DNA of 64,000 nucleotides. It comes from UBA1351 sp963677885 (GTDB taxonomy: Bacteria; Bacillota; Clostridia; Lachnospirales; Vallitaleaceae). Both the position numbers and the translations under genes were made by a program. The notes under the pieces are model-generated. The model made no database searches. It had not been told where the DNA came from and saw only the letters and a program-made list of their open reading frames with translations. The DNA is taken from NCBI GenBank assembly GCA_963677885.1, contig OY782500.1, forward strand, positions 2,914,001-2,978,000. Direction: 5' to 3'. This document shows, in pieces, positions 1 to 8,225 of the stretch. Position 1 is the first letter of the stretch, and each line of letters opens with the position of its first letter.

Positions 1-1
1 G

Positions 2-1063
2 CGTAGCAATCCAACAACTAGTTCGGGTGGTTCAAGTTCAGGTGGAGCAACTTCATCTGAAACACCGGCTTCTTCAGGAGACAATGAAAATAGTCCAGAG
101 GAAGATACAAAGGTAGGTGTTCCAGTTGAGGACAAGGATTTTGAAGAAGATGTCAAGAAAAAAATAAACGAGAATCCAGATAACAAGGATCGCGAACAAA
201 CTGGTCCTATAATTCAGGTGGGTGACCCTGAAGGTAGTTCAAATAAAGAAGGTGAAGATGGTTCGGGTGAATCAAGTAATGAGCCAAAAGCTTCTCCGAC
301 TTCATATGGCAAGACAACTACCACCTTACCAAAAGAGGAATTCGGTGATGGTGATTTAGAGGATTATGGAGTAGGGAAAATTAATCCTGAGACAGGTGAA
401 GTGACTCCTGTTGTAGGGAAAATCAAAGACAATGGTGATGGCACAGTAACTGTTGAAGTCTACGATCAAGATGAAGGTTATTACACGATTTTAAAGAATA
501 GTAGTGATCTTATCGATAAGGAGTCATCAGACCATTGGGCCTATGAAGCGGCTGAAAAAGTTGCAGGTAGATATGCATTGAACGATATCTTGGGTGATGA
601 TATTGACTTATATTCAGATTTAACGCGTAAGGAAGCAGCAGCTTTAATGGTTCGTTTAATGGGAATTGATGTTTCTAGATATGATCTTCAAACAGGATTC
701 TTAGATGTTGATGAAGGTGATGCTTTATCGTCTTACTTGTCAATTGCAACTAGGTTTGGAATTATTCGAGGATATGGTGATAATACTTTTAGGCCAGATC
801 AAATTGTGACTCGAGAAGAAATGGCAGCAATAGCTGAACGTACTATTTCTTATATGAAACTTTTAGATGGTCGATCCATTGGTAAACAATATGTTGATGA
901 AAGCGACTTTTCGACTTGGTCATATGGTTCAATTTATACTTTGACCAACAATGGAATTTTTGAAGGAACACCTAATTCAGAGTTTTTACCAAGAAGAGAT
1001 ATTAGTAAAGGTGAAATGATTCAAGTATTCTTTAATCTAGAAACATTTTTCGTGACTGACTAA
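2..1063 (+). CDS. S-layer homology (SLH) domain protein, 5' truncated by window
   Basis: The reading frame is open from base 2, so the start lies before the window. The first ~150 visible codons encode a low-complexity, Ser/Gly/Glu/Asp-rich linker. Three SLH repeats follow and run to the C-terminus. The first contains DHWAYEAAEKV, the second FGIIRGYGDNTFRPD followed by TREEMAAIAER, and the third YGSIYTLTNNGIFEGTP. SLH triplets non-covalently anchor exported proteins to secondary cell-wall polymer, so this is probably the C-terminal cell-wall anchor of a surface protein. What the missing N-terminus does is unknown. A strong terminator follows 40 bases after the stop codon. Domain identity is clear; whole-protein function is not. 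Confidence 0.9.
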   Translation, partial: RSNPTTSSGGSSSGGATSSETPASSGDNENSPEEDTKVGVPVEDKDFEEDVKKKINENPDNKDREQTGPIIQVGDPEGSSNKEGEDGSGESSNEPKASPTSYGKTTTTLPKEEFGDGDLEDYGVGKINPETGEVTPVVGKIKDNGDGTVTVEVYDQDEGYYTILKNSSDLIDKESSDHWAYEAAEKVAGRYALNDILGDDIDLYSDLTRKEAAALMVRLMGIDVSRYDLQTGFLDVDEGDALSSYLSIATRFGIIRGYGDNTFRPDQIVTREEMAAIAERTISYMKLLDGRSIGKQYVDESDFSTWSYGSIYTLTNNGIFEGTPNSEFLPRRDISKGEMIQVFFNLETFFVTD

Positions 1064-1102
1064 ATTGAAAATTAGGCAAGGGACATTAGGTATTCTAAAA
1101 TG

Positions 1103-1128
1103 AACGAAGGGCTTAGGCCCTTCGTTTT
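1103..1128 (+). terminator. Rho-independent terminator after SLH gene
   Basis: Ten-base perfect stem AACGAAGGGC/GCCCTTCGTT (1103-1112 and 1117-1126) with a TTAG loop, running into four T. Confidence 0.85.
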
Positions 1129-1141
1129 ACCGTTCTTGTAA

Positions 1142-1246
1142 CAACGGTGACGTACCATAAGTAAAGGCAGAAAAGCCGGAAAAAGCCATAATTATTATGT
1201 GAATGCTAAAAAGCTGATGCTGATATATGGATCAGTTTTTTTGTGC
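1142..1246 (+). repeat. Diverged copy of island repeat, ending in hairpin plus T-run
   Basis: This stretch contains ACGGTGACGTACCATAAGTA and ends in the hairpin CTGAT...ATCAG (1220-1235) with seven T. The same order, a CGGTGA..CGTA.CATAA block, ~50 bases, then a GATCAGTTTT hairpin, recurs at 2868-2995 after abiEii. Similarity is partial and judged by eye. The hairpin could simply be a second terminator. The rest of the 305-base gap before abiEi holds only the abiE promoter. Confidence 0.5.
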
Positions 1247-1296
1247 ATATCCATGTAAAAAAGACCTCCTCAATAATCGAAGGAGGACCAATTAAC

Positions 1297-1326
1297 TTGA
1301 CGGTCCAATAAATGACGTGCTATGAT
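1297..1326 (+). promoter_or_regulatory. Probable abiE promoter with overlapping inverted repeat
   Basis: TTGACG (1297-1302), an 18-base spacer, then TATGAT (1321-1326), 43 bases before the abiEi start. GGACC (1286-1290) and GGTCC (1302-1306) form an inverted repeat around the -35, and CCTCCT/AGGAGG arms lie just upstream. AbiEi-type antitoxins are known to repress their own promoters by binding inverted repeats, so these arms are candidate operators. Confidence 0.6.
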
Positions 1327-1368
1327 GTAAAAAAGACCACCTTTAAAGATGAAAGAGGGTGAATTTAC

Positions 1369-1968
1369 ATGCTTGATATAAGTAAATACGAAAAATTGTT
1401 TAAAGCGCATAATGGTGTTGTGAAAATGTCTGATTTTACATCTGAAGGTTATCATAATACTTTGATGAACCAATTAATCGAAAAAGGATACGTTGAAAAG
1501 ATAAAGGCTGGATATTATGAATGGATTGGCGATGAGCCGATATCTGATGCGGTCATTATAAGGAAGTTGTTTCCAGAAGGTGTTGTATGCATGGAGTCAG
1601 CTCTGTATTTGCACGGATACACAGAACGTACACCAAAGACATGGCATGTTGCGGTCTCAAAAAATGGAAAAACAAGTAAATATTCGATTGAGTATCCACC
1701 GATACAGTTTTATTTTCTGATAGACAAATATATGGAGATCGGAAGAACTGAAATCACATTTGAAAGCCATCCTATGGCAGTGTTTGATAGAGATAGAACA
1801 ATATGTGATGTTATCCGATATGAGAAAAAAATGGATAAAGAAGTGTTCAATTATGCAGTGAAAGCATATGTTAAAGATTCAAGGAAGAATATTGGTCAAA
1901 TGTTGGATTATGCACAAGAAATGCGGATAAAAAATAAAGTCAGTAACATTATCGGGATGTGGATGTAA
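1369..1968 (+). CDS. abiEi: AbiEi-type antitoxin / transcriptional repressor
   Basis: A 199-residue protein with an N-terminal winged-helix segment (about 1-55) and the ESALYLHGY block (about 75-83) typical of AbiEi-family type IV antitoxins. The start has a good ribosome site (AGAGGGTGA, ending ~7 bases before the ATG). Its stop codon overlaps the start of the downstream nucleotidyltransferase toxin, the usual abiE arrangement. In studied AbiE systems the antitoxin autorepresses the operon and counteracts a nucleotidyltransferase that blocks growth, giving phage abortive infection. The C-terminal half is assigned by context and length rather than by a sharp motif. Phage resistance by this particular pair is inference. 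Confidence 0.82.
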   Translation: MLDISKYEKLFKAHNGVVKMSDFTSEGYHNTLMNQLIEKGYVEKIKAGYYEWIGDEPISDAVIIRKLFPEGVVCMESALYLHGYTERTPKTWHVAVSKNGKTSKYSIEYPPIQFYFLIDKYMEIGRTEITFESHPMAVFDRDRTICDVIRYEKKMDKEVFNYAVKAYVKDSRKNIGQMLDYAQEMRIKNKVSNIIGMWM

Positions 1969-2867
1969 TGGTTAATGAACAAGCTGTTCTACAAAAATTG
2001 AAAAGTAAAGCCAAGTCCAAAAAGTTGCCATATCAGTTGATTTTGCAGCTCTTCTGTCAGGAAGAGTTCTTGAGAAGGTTGGCTGTATCAGACTACAAGA
2101 ATGATCTGATTTTAAAAGGTGGTCTATTCCTGTTCTCATATAGTGGCTTTGAGGGCAGGCCTACAATGGATATTGATTTCCTTGCAAAAAATCTATCTAA
2201 TGATAAAGAGTCGATGGAAAAGGTTATTAATACAATAATCAGTATAGACAATGATGATAATTATTTAAAGTTTGTTATAAAATCCTCAGAGAACATTGCA
2301 GAAATGAAAACATATCATGGTGTGCGATTAAAAATTATGGCAAGGCTGGGCAATACCAAAACACCATTTGACATAGACATTGGAGTTGGTGACATTGTTG
2401 TACCATCAGTAGATGATATAATGATCCCTACCCAATTAGAAGGATTCGTTCCACCTATTGTATCATCATATTCTCTTGAATCAACAATAGCCGAAAAGCT
2501 TGAAGCAATGATAGACAGAATGGAAACAACAAGCAGAATGAAGGATTATTATGACATCTTTTATCTGGCACAGAATTATGACTTTGAATGCATCACTGTA
2601 GCAGAGGCAATAAAACAGACATTTCTGAGAAGAAATACTTCATGTAGTCTAGAATCATTGGAGCGGGTAGTGAACATGTACACAAATCCTCAGATGCAGC
2701 AAAGGTGGAGTGCGTTTTGTAAAAGAAGCCTAGGAGTAGCAATAGAATTTAATGTGGTCACAGAGTTGATTGGCAAATTTTTGGAACCACCAGTTTCTGC
2801 TATTGTTAATGGTGAGGAGAAGAATAAGAAGTGGTCCAAAGATAAATGTAACTATATAGATATGTAG
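1968..2867 (+). CDS. abiEii: AbiEii/AbiGii nucleotidyltransferase toxin
   Basis: A 299-residue DUF1814-type nucleotidyltransferase. The fold signature is present: LILKGGLFLF (about 47-56), then RPTMDIDF with the two metal-binding aspartates (about 64-72), and MKDYYDIFYL further on, which matches the MKDxYDxxxL block of AbiEii proteins. I chose the ATG at 1968 because it overlaps the antitoxin stop (TAATG), implying translational coupling. An in-frame GTG at 1959 would add three residues. AbiEii toxins are proposed or shown to transfer nucleotides to RNA targets such as tRNA. All key residues I can check are intact, so the toxin is probably active. A repeat and terminator-like hairpin follow immediately. 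Confidence 0.88.
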   Translation: MVNEQAVLQKLKSKAKSKKLPYQLILQLFCQEEFLRRLAVSDYKNDLILKGGLFLFSYSGFEGRPTMDIDFLAKNLSNDKESMEKVINTIISIDNDDNYLKFVIKSSENIAEMKTYHGVRLKIMARLGNTKTPFDIDIGVGDIVVPSVDDIMIPTQLEGFVPPIVSSYSLESTIAEKLEAMIDRMETTSRMKDYYDIFYLAQNYDFECITVAEAIKQTFLRRNTSCSLESLERVVNMYTNPQMQQRWSAFCKRSLGVAIEFNVVTELIGKFLEPPVSAIVNGEEKNKKWSKDKCNYIDM

Positions 2868-2995
2868 ATATCAAAACAGTTTGGTTTTACAAAGACACGG
2901 TGAACCGTATCATAAATGAGTGTAAAACAGAATAACCTATTATGATTATATGGATACTGAAAACTGATTTCAAATATTGGGATCAGTTTTCTTTT
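2868..2995 (+). repeat. Island repeat after abiEii, with terminator hairpin
   Basis: Bases 2868-2919 match 4091-4142 at 45 of 52 positions without gaps, by my count. The repeat starts directly after the abiEii stop codon. It continues into AAAACTGAT/ATCAGTTTT (2960-2968 and 2982-2990), a 9-bp stem followed by T-rich sequence that should act as the abiE terminator. Confidence 0.75.
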
Positions 2996-3017
2996 GCTGT
3001 TTATCAAGGACTAATGT

Positions 3018-3074
3018 ATTATACCGATATGGGAATAATAAAATCTTGACATTATACCGATAACGGAATAATAT
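3018..3074 (+). promoter_or_regulatory. fic promoter with two tandem operator palindromes
   Basis: TTGACA (3046-3051), a 17-base spacer and TAATAT (3069-3074) form a near-consensus promoter. Two related 22-base palindromes sit here: 3018-3039 (ATTATACCG ATAT GGGAATAAT) and 3051-3072 (ATTATACCG ATAA CGGAATAAT). They are spaced 33 bases apart, about three helical turns. The second fills the spacer and touches both promoter boxes, so a bound protein would block RNA polymerase. The likely binder is the helix-turn-helix domain of the Fic protein encoded next, which is inference. Confidence 0.75.
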
Positions 3075-3091
3075 AAAAATGAGGTGATACG

Positions 3092-4012
3092 ATGAATTAT
3101 GTTAGTGTTAGTGAAGCTGCAAGAAAATGGAAGATCAGTGAAAGACGCATTAGAGTTCTATGCGGTGAAGGACGAATCGAAGGTGCAGTCAAAATCGGAA
3201 GAAGTTGGTCGATTCCGGATAGTGCAGTAAAACCAGTTGATGGTCGTGAAGGGAAAAAGAAAAAGTACTTAGGACTTGAACATAATTTCAATGAGATTAA
3301 TACACTTAAGAAGAGGATAGACAACCATGGACCCCTTTCTAAAAACTTGGCGAACTCACTTCATGAAAAACTCATTGTCGAATGGACATATAACTCAAAT
3401 GCCATTGAGGGTAATACTTTGACAATGTCTGAAACCAAGGTTGTCCTAGAAGGGATAACTATTGGAGGGAAGACTATGGTTGAGCATCTTGAGACGATCA
3501 ATCACCGTGATGCAATATTGTTTATAGAAGATTTAATTGCTGATAGAGAAGAGTTGTCAGAATGGAATCTAAAAAACATTCATGCACTGATTTTGAAAGA
3601 AATTGATAACAGTAATGCAGGTCGATATAGAAAAGAAAATGTCTTGATTAGTGGTGCGAAACATATACCACCAAAACACTTCGAATTGGATTATCTAATG
3701 CAAAAGCTGATTCAAGAATACAAGGATGATTGGCTAGGTTTGCATCCTGTTATAAGAGCAACTCTTTTGCATGGCGAGTTTGTGAAGATACATCCTTTTA
3801 TCGATGGAAATGGCAGAACGGCCAGGTTGCTTCTTAATTTCGAGTTGATGAGAAGTGGCTATACACCGATTATCATAAAAAATGAGCAAAGAGCTACGTA
3901 TTATGATGTTTTGGATTTGGCTCATACTACAATGAATTATGGACCATTCATCCAACTTGTGGCTAACTTAGTCATTGAATCGGAACAACTTTGGTTGTCG
4001 GTTATTGACTGA
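3092..4012 (+). CDS. Fic family protein with N-terminal DNA-binding domain
   Basis: A 306-residue protein. Residues 1-50 form an excisionase/MerR-like helix-turn-helix (SVSEAARKWKISERRIRVL, then GRSWSIP). Residues 102-108 (SNAIEGN) match the inhibitory-helix motif (S/T)xxxE(G/N), with E106 as the predicted autoinhibitory glutamate, which makes this a class II Fic protein. The core motif HPFIDGNGRTAR begins at H234 and has the complete catalytic set (HPFx[D/E]GNGRxxR). Fic enzymes usually transfer AMP from ATP to protein hydroxyls; the target here is unknown. The gene stands alone behind a promoter with two palindromes, so autoregulation is likely. A copy of the island repeat follows. Fold and active site are certain; role in defence, stress or housekeeping is not. 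Confidence 0.92.
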   Translation: MNYVSVSEAARKWKISERRIRVLCGEGRIEGAVKIGRSWSIPDSAVKPVDGREGKKKKYLGLEHNFNEINTLKKRIDNHGPLSKNLANSLHEKLIVEWTYNSNAIEGNTLTMSETKVVLEGITIGGKTMVEHLETINHRDAILFIEDLIADREELSEWNLKNIHALILKEIDNSNAGRYRKENVLISGAKHIPPKHFELDYLMQKLIQEYKDDWLGLHPVIRATLLHGEFVKIHPFIDGNGRTARLLLNFELMRSGYTPIIIKNEQRATYYDVLDLAHTTMNYGPFIQLVANLVIESEQLWLSVID

Positions 4013-4090
4013 TACACTTAAGATTAAACCAAATGGTTTATAACCAACCGGTAACGACGGGTTGCATAGTTACCATATAGATATAAGAGA

Positions 4091-4142
4091 ATATCAAAAG
4101 CGTTTGGTTTTACAAATACTCGGTAAACTGTACCATAAATGA
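4091..4142 (+). repeat. Island repeat after fic
   Basis: 52 bases matching 2868-2919 at 45 positions. Bases 4021-4090 before it contain AAACCAAATGGTTT and GGTAAC...GTTACC inverted repeats but no gene. The downstream stretch to 4260 holds no recognisable feature. Confidence 0.7.
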
Positions 4143-4277
4143 CAACGGTTTTTCAGTAAAGTAACTATTGTTATTAGAAGTCATGATGATGCTATGGATG
4201 CGTTGATAAGTCACCCTATTTAGCCCATGATAAATATGGGCTCATGTAAAGATGCTTATGGAAAGGAGTATAGTGTT

Positions 4278-4817
4278 ATGAAATCATATATAGTCTTTCT
4301 TAGAGGGATTAATGTGAACGGTATAAAGATTAAAATGGCTGAGTTAAGAGCAGTTTTTGAATCGCTTGGTTATAAAGAGGTTAAGACAATCCTTGCTTCA
4401 GGAAATGTATCTTTTAAGACTGATGAAGATCATACAGAAAATGAGCTTAAAGGCAATATAGAAGCAGCCCTAAAGAGGGTATTCAATTATGAGGCTTTTA
4501 TTGTTTTAATGAAAAAATCGGCTTTGCTTGACATATTTATAGAAACAGAAACAATGTCAATTCAGAGTAATTATAATCACTACCTGTTATTGAGCAACGA
4601 ACCCGCAATCGGAAAAGAATTGGAGGATTTTTTTGGAAGGTGTTCTCATTCTGAAGGTGAGGCGTTAATTGTGTCTGATAAGGCTATACAGTGGATTGTG
4701 AAAAAGGGAGATACATTAAAAACAGAGTTTGGTAAAAAAATCCTGGGAAGTAAAAGGTACAAGTCAATATTAACTTCTAGAAATATTGGTACTTTGAAAA
4801 AGATTGCCAGTTTATAG
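4278..4817 (+). CDS. DUF1697 family protein
   Basis: 179 residues beginning MKSYIVFLRGINVNG, the conserved opening of the DUF1697 family (YvaP-type proteins of ~180 residues). GYKEVKTILASGNVSF follows near residue 33, a second family hallmark. I chose ATG 4278 because GAAAGGAGT lies 8 bases upstream and the family starts here; an in-frame ATG at 4227 has no ribosome site. It is predicted cytoplasmic with no membrane segment. The family's biochemical function is unknown and the neighbours do not help. It lies just outside the toxin island and may mark where the core chromosome resumes. Confidence 0.85.
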   Translation: MKSYIVFLRGINVNGIKIKMAELRAVFESLGYKEVKTILASGNVSFKTDEDHTENELKGNIEAALKRVFNYEAFIVLMKKSALLDIFIETETMSIQSNYNHYLLLSNEPAIGKELEDFFGRCSHSEGEALIVSDKAIQWIVKKGDTLKTEFGKKILGSKRYKSILTSRNIGTLKKIASL

Positions 4818-5002
4818 CCATAGCTAAACATTAAGGACATGGGAATCGTGTGACTCAGAACAAAAGCATCATATTTCACAGATCTGAATATTGATAATAA
4901 TGATTTGTACTTCCAGTTGAATCTACAGATACCCTAATTCTATTCTTGTCTTTAGAATGATATAATAAGTCATATAAATGCGATGAGTTAAAGGAGGTTT
5001 GT

Positions 5003-5938
5003 ATGGAGATTAAAACAGTTAGCTTAATAGGATTAGGTGCCATGGGAGTTTTTTTTGCACCAAAACTGGAGGCTTGTTTGGGACATGAACAGTTTAGAGT
5101 TATTGCCGGTGGATCAAGAAAAGAAAGACTGGAGAGGCAAGGTGTTACCCTTAATGGTAAGAATTACAGATTCAATATAGTGGATCCGATGGAGCCTGTT
5201 TCGCCAGCTGACCTTATTATCCTTGCAGTTAAGGATATGCAATTGGACCAGGCTATTAAGGATATCAGGAATCATATAGGCCCTAATAGTCAAATTATGT
5301 GCGTTATGAATGGGGTGGATAGTGAAAATCGCCTTGCAGAAGTATATGGATGGGATAAAGTGGTTTATTCGTATATGAGGATGAGTATCGTTATGGATCA
5401 AGGGGTGGCAAATTTCGATCCAGAGTGGGGAAAGGTTCATTTTGGTGAAGCCCAAAATCAGGAAATAAGCCTAAGAGTAAAAAACATACAAACTTTATTT
5501 GACCATGCTTCCATTAGATACAGCATCGATGAGGATATGATTAAAGGTATGTGGTTCAAATACATGTGCAATATAGGAGAAAATCTTACATGCGCACTTT
5601 TAGGTGTCCCTTTTGGTGCCTTTCATGTAAGTGATTATGCCAATCATATTAGAAAAGCAGCTATGAATGAAGTGTTAGCGATTGCTCAGAAGAAGGGCAT
5701 TAAACTGGGACAGGCAGAGTTGGATGCTCAAGAAGTCACAATAAAAAGAATCCCATTTACTAACAAACCTTCCACCTTACAAGATTTGGAAAAGGGAAGG
5801 GTAACTGAAATAGAGATGTTTGCCGGCCGGGTAATAGAAATGGGAAAAGAATATGGTGTGCCAACACCTATTGCCATTTTTCTATATAATGGGATTCATG
5901 TTTTGGAAGAAAAGAATCTTGGTCGATTTGTCCGATAG
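5003..5938 (+). CDS. Ketopantoate reductase family protein (PanE/ApbA-like)
   Basis: A 311-residue NAD(P)-dependent reductase. The Rossmann motif GLGAMG occurs at residues 10-15, and the C-terminal helical domain carries MWFKYMCNIGENLTCALL, containing the conserved Lys and Asn pair that binds ketopantoate in PanE. The length fits the family. AAAGGAGG precedes the ATG. Family members reduce 2-dehydropantoate to pantoate, but many paralogues act on other 2-oxo acids. No panB/panC neighbour is present and the next gene is an SDR dehydrogenase 38 bases away, so the pair may act on another substrate. I give the family, not a confirmed pantothenate role. Confidence 0.82.
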   Translation: MEIKTVSLIGLGAMGVFFAPKLEACLGHEQFRVIAGGSRKERLERQGVTLNGKNYRFNIVDPMEPVSPADLIILAVKDMQLDQAIKDIRNHIGPNSQIMCVMNGVDSENRLAEVYGWDKVVYSYMRMSIVMDQGVANFDPEWGKVHFGEAQNQEISLRVKNIQTLFDHASIRYSIDEDMIKGMWFKYMCNIGENLTCALLGVPFGAFHVSDYANHIRKAAMNEVLAIAQKKGIKLGQAELDAQEVTIKRIPFTNKPSTLQDLEKGRVTEIEMFAGRVIEMGKEYGVPTPIAIFLYNGIHVLEEKNLGRFVR

Positions 5939-5976
5939 AAAGAAGTGAAAGTATTTTATGGAAAGGATTGCAAAAG

Positions 5977-6678
5977 ATGAAAAAAGTCATCGTAATTACG
6001 GGTGGAGCACAGGGTATTGGAAAAGAAATGGTAGATTATTTCAAAAATCAGGGCTTTGAGGTCGCTGCCATTGATGTGATGGAAAATGACTATTTTGTAG
6101 GGGATATATCAAAAGAAGAAGATCTAATCAGCTTTCATAAGAAAGTGATTTCCCAATACGGCAAAATAGATTATCTGGTAAATAACGCCATGATATCAAG
6201 AGGAGGTCTCAATGACTGCTCTTACCATGATTTTTTGGATGTACTAAAAGTAGGGGTACTAGCACCTTTTATGCTGGTAAAACTATTTATGAATGACTTC
6301 AATGACAAGGGAGCAATCGTCAATATATCCTCATCCAGAGCTTTTATGAGTCAAAGTAACACGGAGGCATACACGGCAGCTAAAGGTGGCATAACCGCGC
6401 TTACCCATGGCATGGCGGTGACACTTAGGGGAAAGGTGCGAGTTAATTCAATCAGTCCCGGATGGATTGATACAAGTTCAAGGGATTGGGAAGAGGCAGA
6501 TGCTGATCAGCATTTAGTAGGCAGAGTCGGCAAACCAATGGATGTGGTTAAGCTAACGGAATACCTTTTGAGCGACAGTGCAGAGTTTATTGATGGACAA
6601 AATATCATCGTCGATGGCGGTATGTCCAAGCAGATGATTTATCATAATGATGAAGGATGGACGTTCAAGATGTCTTAA
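5977..6678 (+). CDS. SDR family NAD(P)-dependent oxidoreductase
   Basis: A 233-residue classical short-chain dehydrogenase. The cofactor motif TGGAQGIG lies at residues 8-15, NNA near 75, the catalytic serine at 119/120 and YTAAK with Y132 and K136. IVDGGMS near the C-terminus is the usual dimer-edge motif. The ATG at 5977 has GAAAGGA 10 bases upstream; an in-frame TTG at 5968 is less likely. Probably co-transcribed with the PanE-like gene just upstream. The substrate cannot be read from the sequence. Confidence 0.88.
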   Translation: MKKVIVITGGAQGIGKEMVDYFKNQGFEVAAIDVMENDYFVGDISKEEDLISFHKKVISQYGKIDYLVNNAMISRGGLNDCSYHDFLDVLKVGVLAPFMLVKLFMNDFNDKGAIVNISSSRAFMSQSNTEAYTAAKGGITALTHGMAVTLRGKVRVNSISPGWIDTSSRDWEEADADQHLVGRVGKPMDVVKLTEYLLSDSAEFIDGQNIIVDGGMSKQMIYHNDEGWTFKMS

Positions 6679-6690
6679 GTCTTTACTGGA

Positions 6691-6719
6691 TTGCACCTGG
6701 TCTTGTGAAAGAGTATAAT
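6691..6719 (+). promoter_or_regulatory. Promoter of response regulator-diguanylate cyclase gene
   Basis: TTGCAC (6691-6696), a 17-base spacer and TATAAT (6714-6719), 47 bases before the start codon. Confidence 0.65.
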
Positions 6720-6765
6720 TAATATGAGGGGCTGAATTATTTCCTAAATTGAAAGAAGGCAGCTT

Positions 6766-8013
6766 ATGATTCATATTTTGCATATTGAAAAAAGTGCATT
6801 TTTCAGAAAGTCACTCAATCATACGATAGAACCTTTGGGATATAGGGTTTCAGAATCTGCTTCTTTGGAAGAGGCTTTTGAAATCTTGGAAAGCGAGGAC
6901 ATTGATCTCATCATCATGGCCTTGGCTGACAATGAACACATGGTTCAGGAGTTGTCTGCATCTGATTACGACAACATTCCGATTCTAATACTGACCTCAA
7001 CCGATGATATGGAAACCAGGGAGAAACTTTTCAGACTGGGTATCTCGGATTATATTCTGAAAAACCAGATTACTGAAAAGAGACTTAGGAACTACCTGGA
7101 GTCTTTCCAAAAGTACAAGGGTATCGATGTAGCCGGCAGTCGATTAAAATTGGCGGTTCTGGATGACAGCTCTACCAGCTTAAGTGTCATTAATAAAGTC
7201 TTTGCCGGAAGTGACTTTAAAAACATCGTCTATTATTCAAGATCCAAAGATCTATTGGCATCAGAGGAGGTCTATGATATTTATATTGTGGACTTAGTCT
7301 TGAAGGAAATGACCGGTGAAGAAGTCATGCTTGAAATCCGTTCAAAGAACCCCCATGCCATCATTATTATCATATCCAGTGTTGATCATAATCGTACAAT
7401 TTCAAATCTGCTGATTCACGGGGCTGATGACTTTATTGTAAAGCCCTTTGACCGTAATATTTTTATTGCCAGAATCAAAGCCCATATCAGAACATATTTC
7501 CTTCGGGAAGAGCTGGAAGAAAAGAACCGACAGCTTAGTGAGATGATCAATATAGATGGTTTAACAGGCTTATATAATCATAAATATACTATGGAGGTAC
7601 TGGATATAGAGTTTAGCAGGTGCCTCCGGTATGAACACGACCTCTCTGTGGCTATGTTTGATATTGATTATTTTAAGCGTGTCAATGATACCTATGGTCA
7701 TCCAATAGGGGATGAAATCCTAATAGAAGTCGCAGGAATTCTCAATAGAAATACACGAAAAACTGATATTGTAGGCCGCTACGGCGGTGAAGAGTTTTTT
7801 ATCATCTTCACTGAATGCGATTACCAGCAGGCCCATGTGGCAGCGGAGAAAATACGGAAGGCTGTGGAAGACCATGACTTTCCTTATATTGGCTCACTAA
7901 CCCTTAGTGGCGGTGTCAGCACATATGATGGACATGGCATCAACGAGATGATTTCCAGGGCAGACAAAAAGCTCTATGAGGCAAAAAATCAGGGCCGCAA
8001 TCGGGTCTTGTAA
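6766..8013 (+). CDS. Response regulator diguanylate cyclase (REC-REC-GGDEF)
   Basis: 415 residues with a PleD-like layout. Receiver 1 (about 1-110) has lost its phospho-acceptor: the site reads IDLIIMALAD, with no Asp after the third strand. Receiver 2 (about 122-240) keeps Asp (IYIVDLVLKEMTG) and the VKPFD lysine. The GGDEF domain (about 250-415) has an intact GGEEF active site, preceded five residues earlier by RKTD, a canonical RxxD product-inhibition site. It should make c-di-GMP from two GTP when receiver 2 is phosphorylated and be inhibited by its product. No histidine kinase is adjacent, so the phospho-donor is unknown. No membrane segments. A single-gene unit with its own promoter and terminator. 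Confidence 0.92.
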   Translation: MIHILHIEKSAFFRKSLNHTIEPLGYRVSESASLEEAFEILESEDIDLIIMALADNEHMVQELSASDYDNIPILILTSTDDMETREKLFRLGISDYILKNQITEKRLRNYLESFQKYKGIDVAGSRLKLAVLDDSSTSLSVINKVFAGSDFKNIVYYSRSKDLLASEEVYDIYIVDLVLKEMTGEEVMLEIRSKNPHAIIIIISSVDHNRTISNLLIHGADDFIVKPFDRNIFIARIKAHIRTYFLREELEEKNRQLSEMINIDGLTGLYNHKYTMEVLDIEFSRCLRYEHDLSVAMFDIDYFKRVNDTYGHPIGDEILIEVAGILNRNTRKTDIVGRYGGEEFFIIFTECDYQQAHVAAEKIRKAVEDHDFPYIGSLTLSGGVSTYDGHGINEMISRADKKLYEAKNQGRNRVL

Positions 8014-8063
8014 TCAGACCTCCTAGCCTAATGGGATTTAAACTTCACTGGAAATATTAAAGG

Positions 8064-8093
8064 AGCGGACATATTATATGTTTCGCTTTTTTT
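8064..8093 (+). terminator. Terminator after diguanylate cyclase gene
   Basis: AGCGGACATAT pairs with ATATGTTTCGCT (one bulge and one G-T pair), followed by seven T at 8087-8093. Confidence 0.75.
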
Positions 8094-8225
8094 ACATACT
8101 AGTGCCATCACATCATTGGTTTTATCGTAAGGCTCACCAGGTTATCTTTATAAATAAATCGGTTGGTAAAGAGAAATTGAAGGATAAGAAAACCCCTTAT
8201 ATAAGTGGAGATGAAAGGATTAATT

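Noticed and set aside
1142..4142. Integron attC array or phage attachment site
   Set aside because: No integrase gene or tRNA is present, and attC core sites (GTTRRRY) are not recognisable; only the repeats themselves are supported.
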